64,000 nt of DNA from Erythrobacter sp. HKB08. GTDB taxonomy: Bacteria; Pseudomonadota; Alphaproteobacteria; Sphingomonadales; Sphingomonadaceae. Each line of letters opens with the position of its first letter. Within the stretch, counting starts at the first letter, position 1. The position numbers and the translations under genes are program-made. The notes under the pieces are model-generated. The model saw only the letters and a list, made by a program, of their open reading frames with translations, made no database searches and was not told where the DNA came from. The DNA is taken from assembly GCF_004114695.1 (NCBI RefSeq), contig NZ_CP035310.1, positions 1,223,501-1,287,500 of the forward strand. Direction: 5' to 3'. Below, one piece after another: positions 63,775-64,000 of the stretch.

Positions 63775-64000
63775 ATGAGCAAACCCAAAGTCCTCATTTC
63801 CGACAAGATGGACCCGAATGCCGCGCGCATTTTCGAAGAGCGCGGCTGCGAGGTCGATGTGAAACCCGGCATGACGCCGGATGAACTCAAGGCCGTGATC
63901 GGCGAATACGATGGCCTCGCCATCCGTTCGTCGACCACCGTGACGCCCGAAATCCTCGACGCGGCGACCAATCTGAAGGTCATCGGCCGTGCCGGCATCG
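63775..64000 (+). CDS. serA: D-3-phosphoglycerate dehydrogenase (3' end missing)
   Basis: First enzyme of serine synthesis, NAD-dependent. Only the first 75 residues are in the window: MSKPKVLISDKMDPNAARIF, GLAIRSSTTVTPEILDAATNLKVIGRAG. These are the N-terminal substrate-domain motifs of D-2-hydroxyacid dehydrogenases, and the position after serC supports SerA. The rest runs off the right edge. The ATG has only a weak ribosome site (TGGA). Confidence 0.93.
   Translation, partial: MSKPKVLISDKMDPNAARIFEERGCEVDVKPGMTPDELKAVIGEYDGLAIRSSTTVTPEILDAATNLKVIGRAGI

Overview
The window is about 65% GC, almost fully coding, and reads as ordinary chromosome of an alphaproteobacterium. The most likely home is Sphingomonadales, family Erythrobacteraceae (Erythrobacter, Qipengyuania or Altererythrobacter-like). 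This rests on protein character, an unbroken mraZ-to-ftsZ division and cell-wall cluster, a long acidic FtsZ linker, a cobA-DUF2849-cysI-DUF934-cysH sulfate operon, and GANTC and DnaA-box motifs in division promoters. The genus is inferred. I saw no phage, insertion sequence, CRISPR array or rRNA.

Layout. 0-10.5 kb: end of map, a lipoprotein, ccmAB, a pterin dehydratase, a secreted DUF3298-like protein, an SDR, a secreted S9 peptidase, a tiny RiPP-precursor-like gene, an AlkA-type glycosylase, a [2Fe-2S] ferredoxin, cysteine synthase and two membrane-anchored unknowns. 10.5-29.7 kb: the dcw cluster mraZ-rsmH-ftsL-ftsI-murE-murF-mraY-murD-ftsW-murG-murC-murB-ddl-ftsQ-ftsA-ftsZ, nearly all joined by ATGA-type stop/start overlaps. 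29.7-38.6 kb: a TPR/SPOR protein, YbjN-like, proC, BI-1, a poly-proline lipoprotein, tRNA-Ala(CGC), obgE, proB and an NAD(P)-binding epimerase-like protein. 38.6-47.1 kb, minus strand: the assimilatory sulfate operon, then mscS, a cystathionine beta-lyase, a mercaptopyruvate sulfurtransferase and a proline-rich membrane protein. 47.2-52.9 kb: queF, an orphan 7TM histidine kinase, an unknown protein, a TM2 protein and a GH36 alpha-galactosidase. 53.1-58.2 kb: a PaoABC-type molybdenum aldehyde oxidoreductase operon with xdhC and mocA. 58.3-64 kb: tRNA-Thr(TGT), DUF429, rarA, a small membrane protein, a GT4 glycosyltransferase, serC and the start of serA.

How it fits together. The dcw block makes lipid II (murE, murF, mraY, murD, murG, murC, murB, ddl), flips or polymerises and crosslinks it at the septum (ftsW, ftsI), and builds the divisome (ftsL, ftsQ, ftsA, ftsZ). 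Sulfur genes form a second theme: APS reductase, sulfite reductase with its siroheme methyltransferase, cysteine synthase, cystathionine lyase and a sulfurtransferase. Proline (proB, proC) and serine (serC, serA) synthesis are also present. The molybdenum operon carries its own cofactor-handling genes.

The most interesting signals are regulatory. Upstream of mraZ are helically phased GGGAW repeats and a cluster of GANTC sites. The ftsA-ftsZ gap holds a consensus DnaA box, a GANTC site and a perfect 15-bp palindrome. An inverted repeat lies inside the BI-1 promoter, and a hairpin can mask the serC ribosome-binding site. A REPIN-like repeat separates serC from serA. The 45-residue gene at 7.0 kb has a lasso-peptide-like tail but no processing genes nearby. 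I found no complete new multi-gene system.
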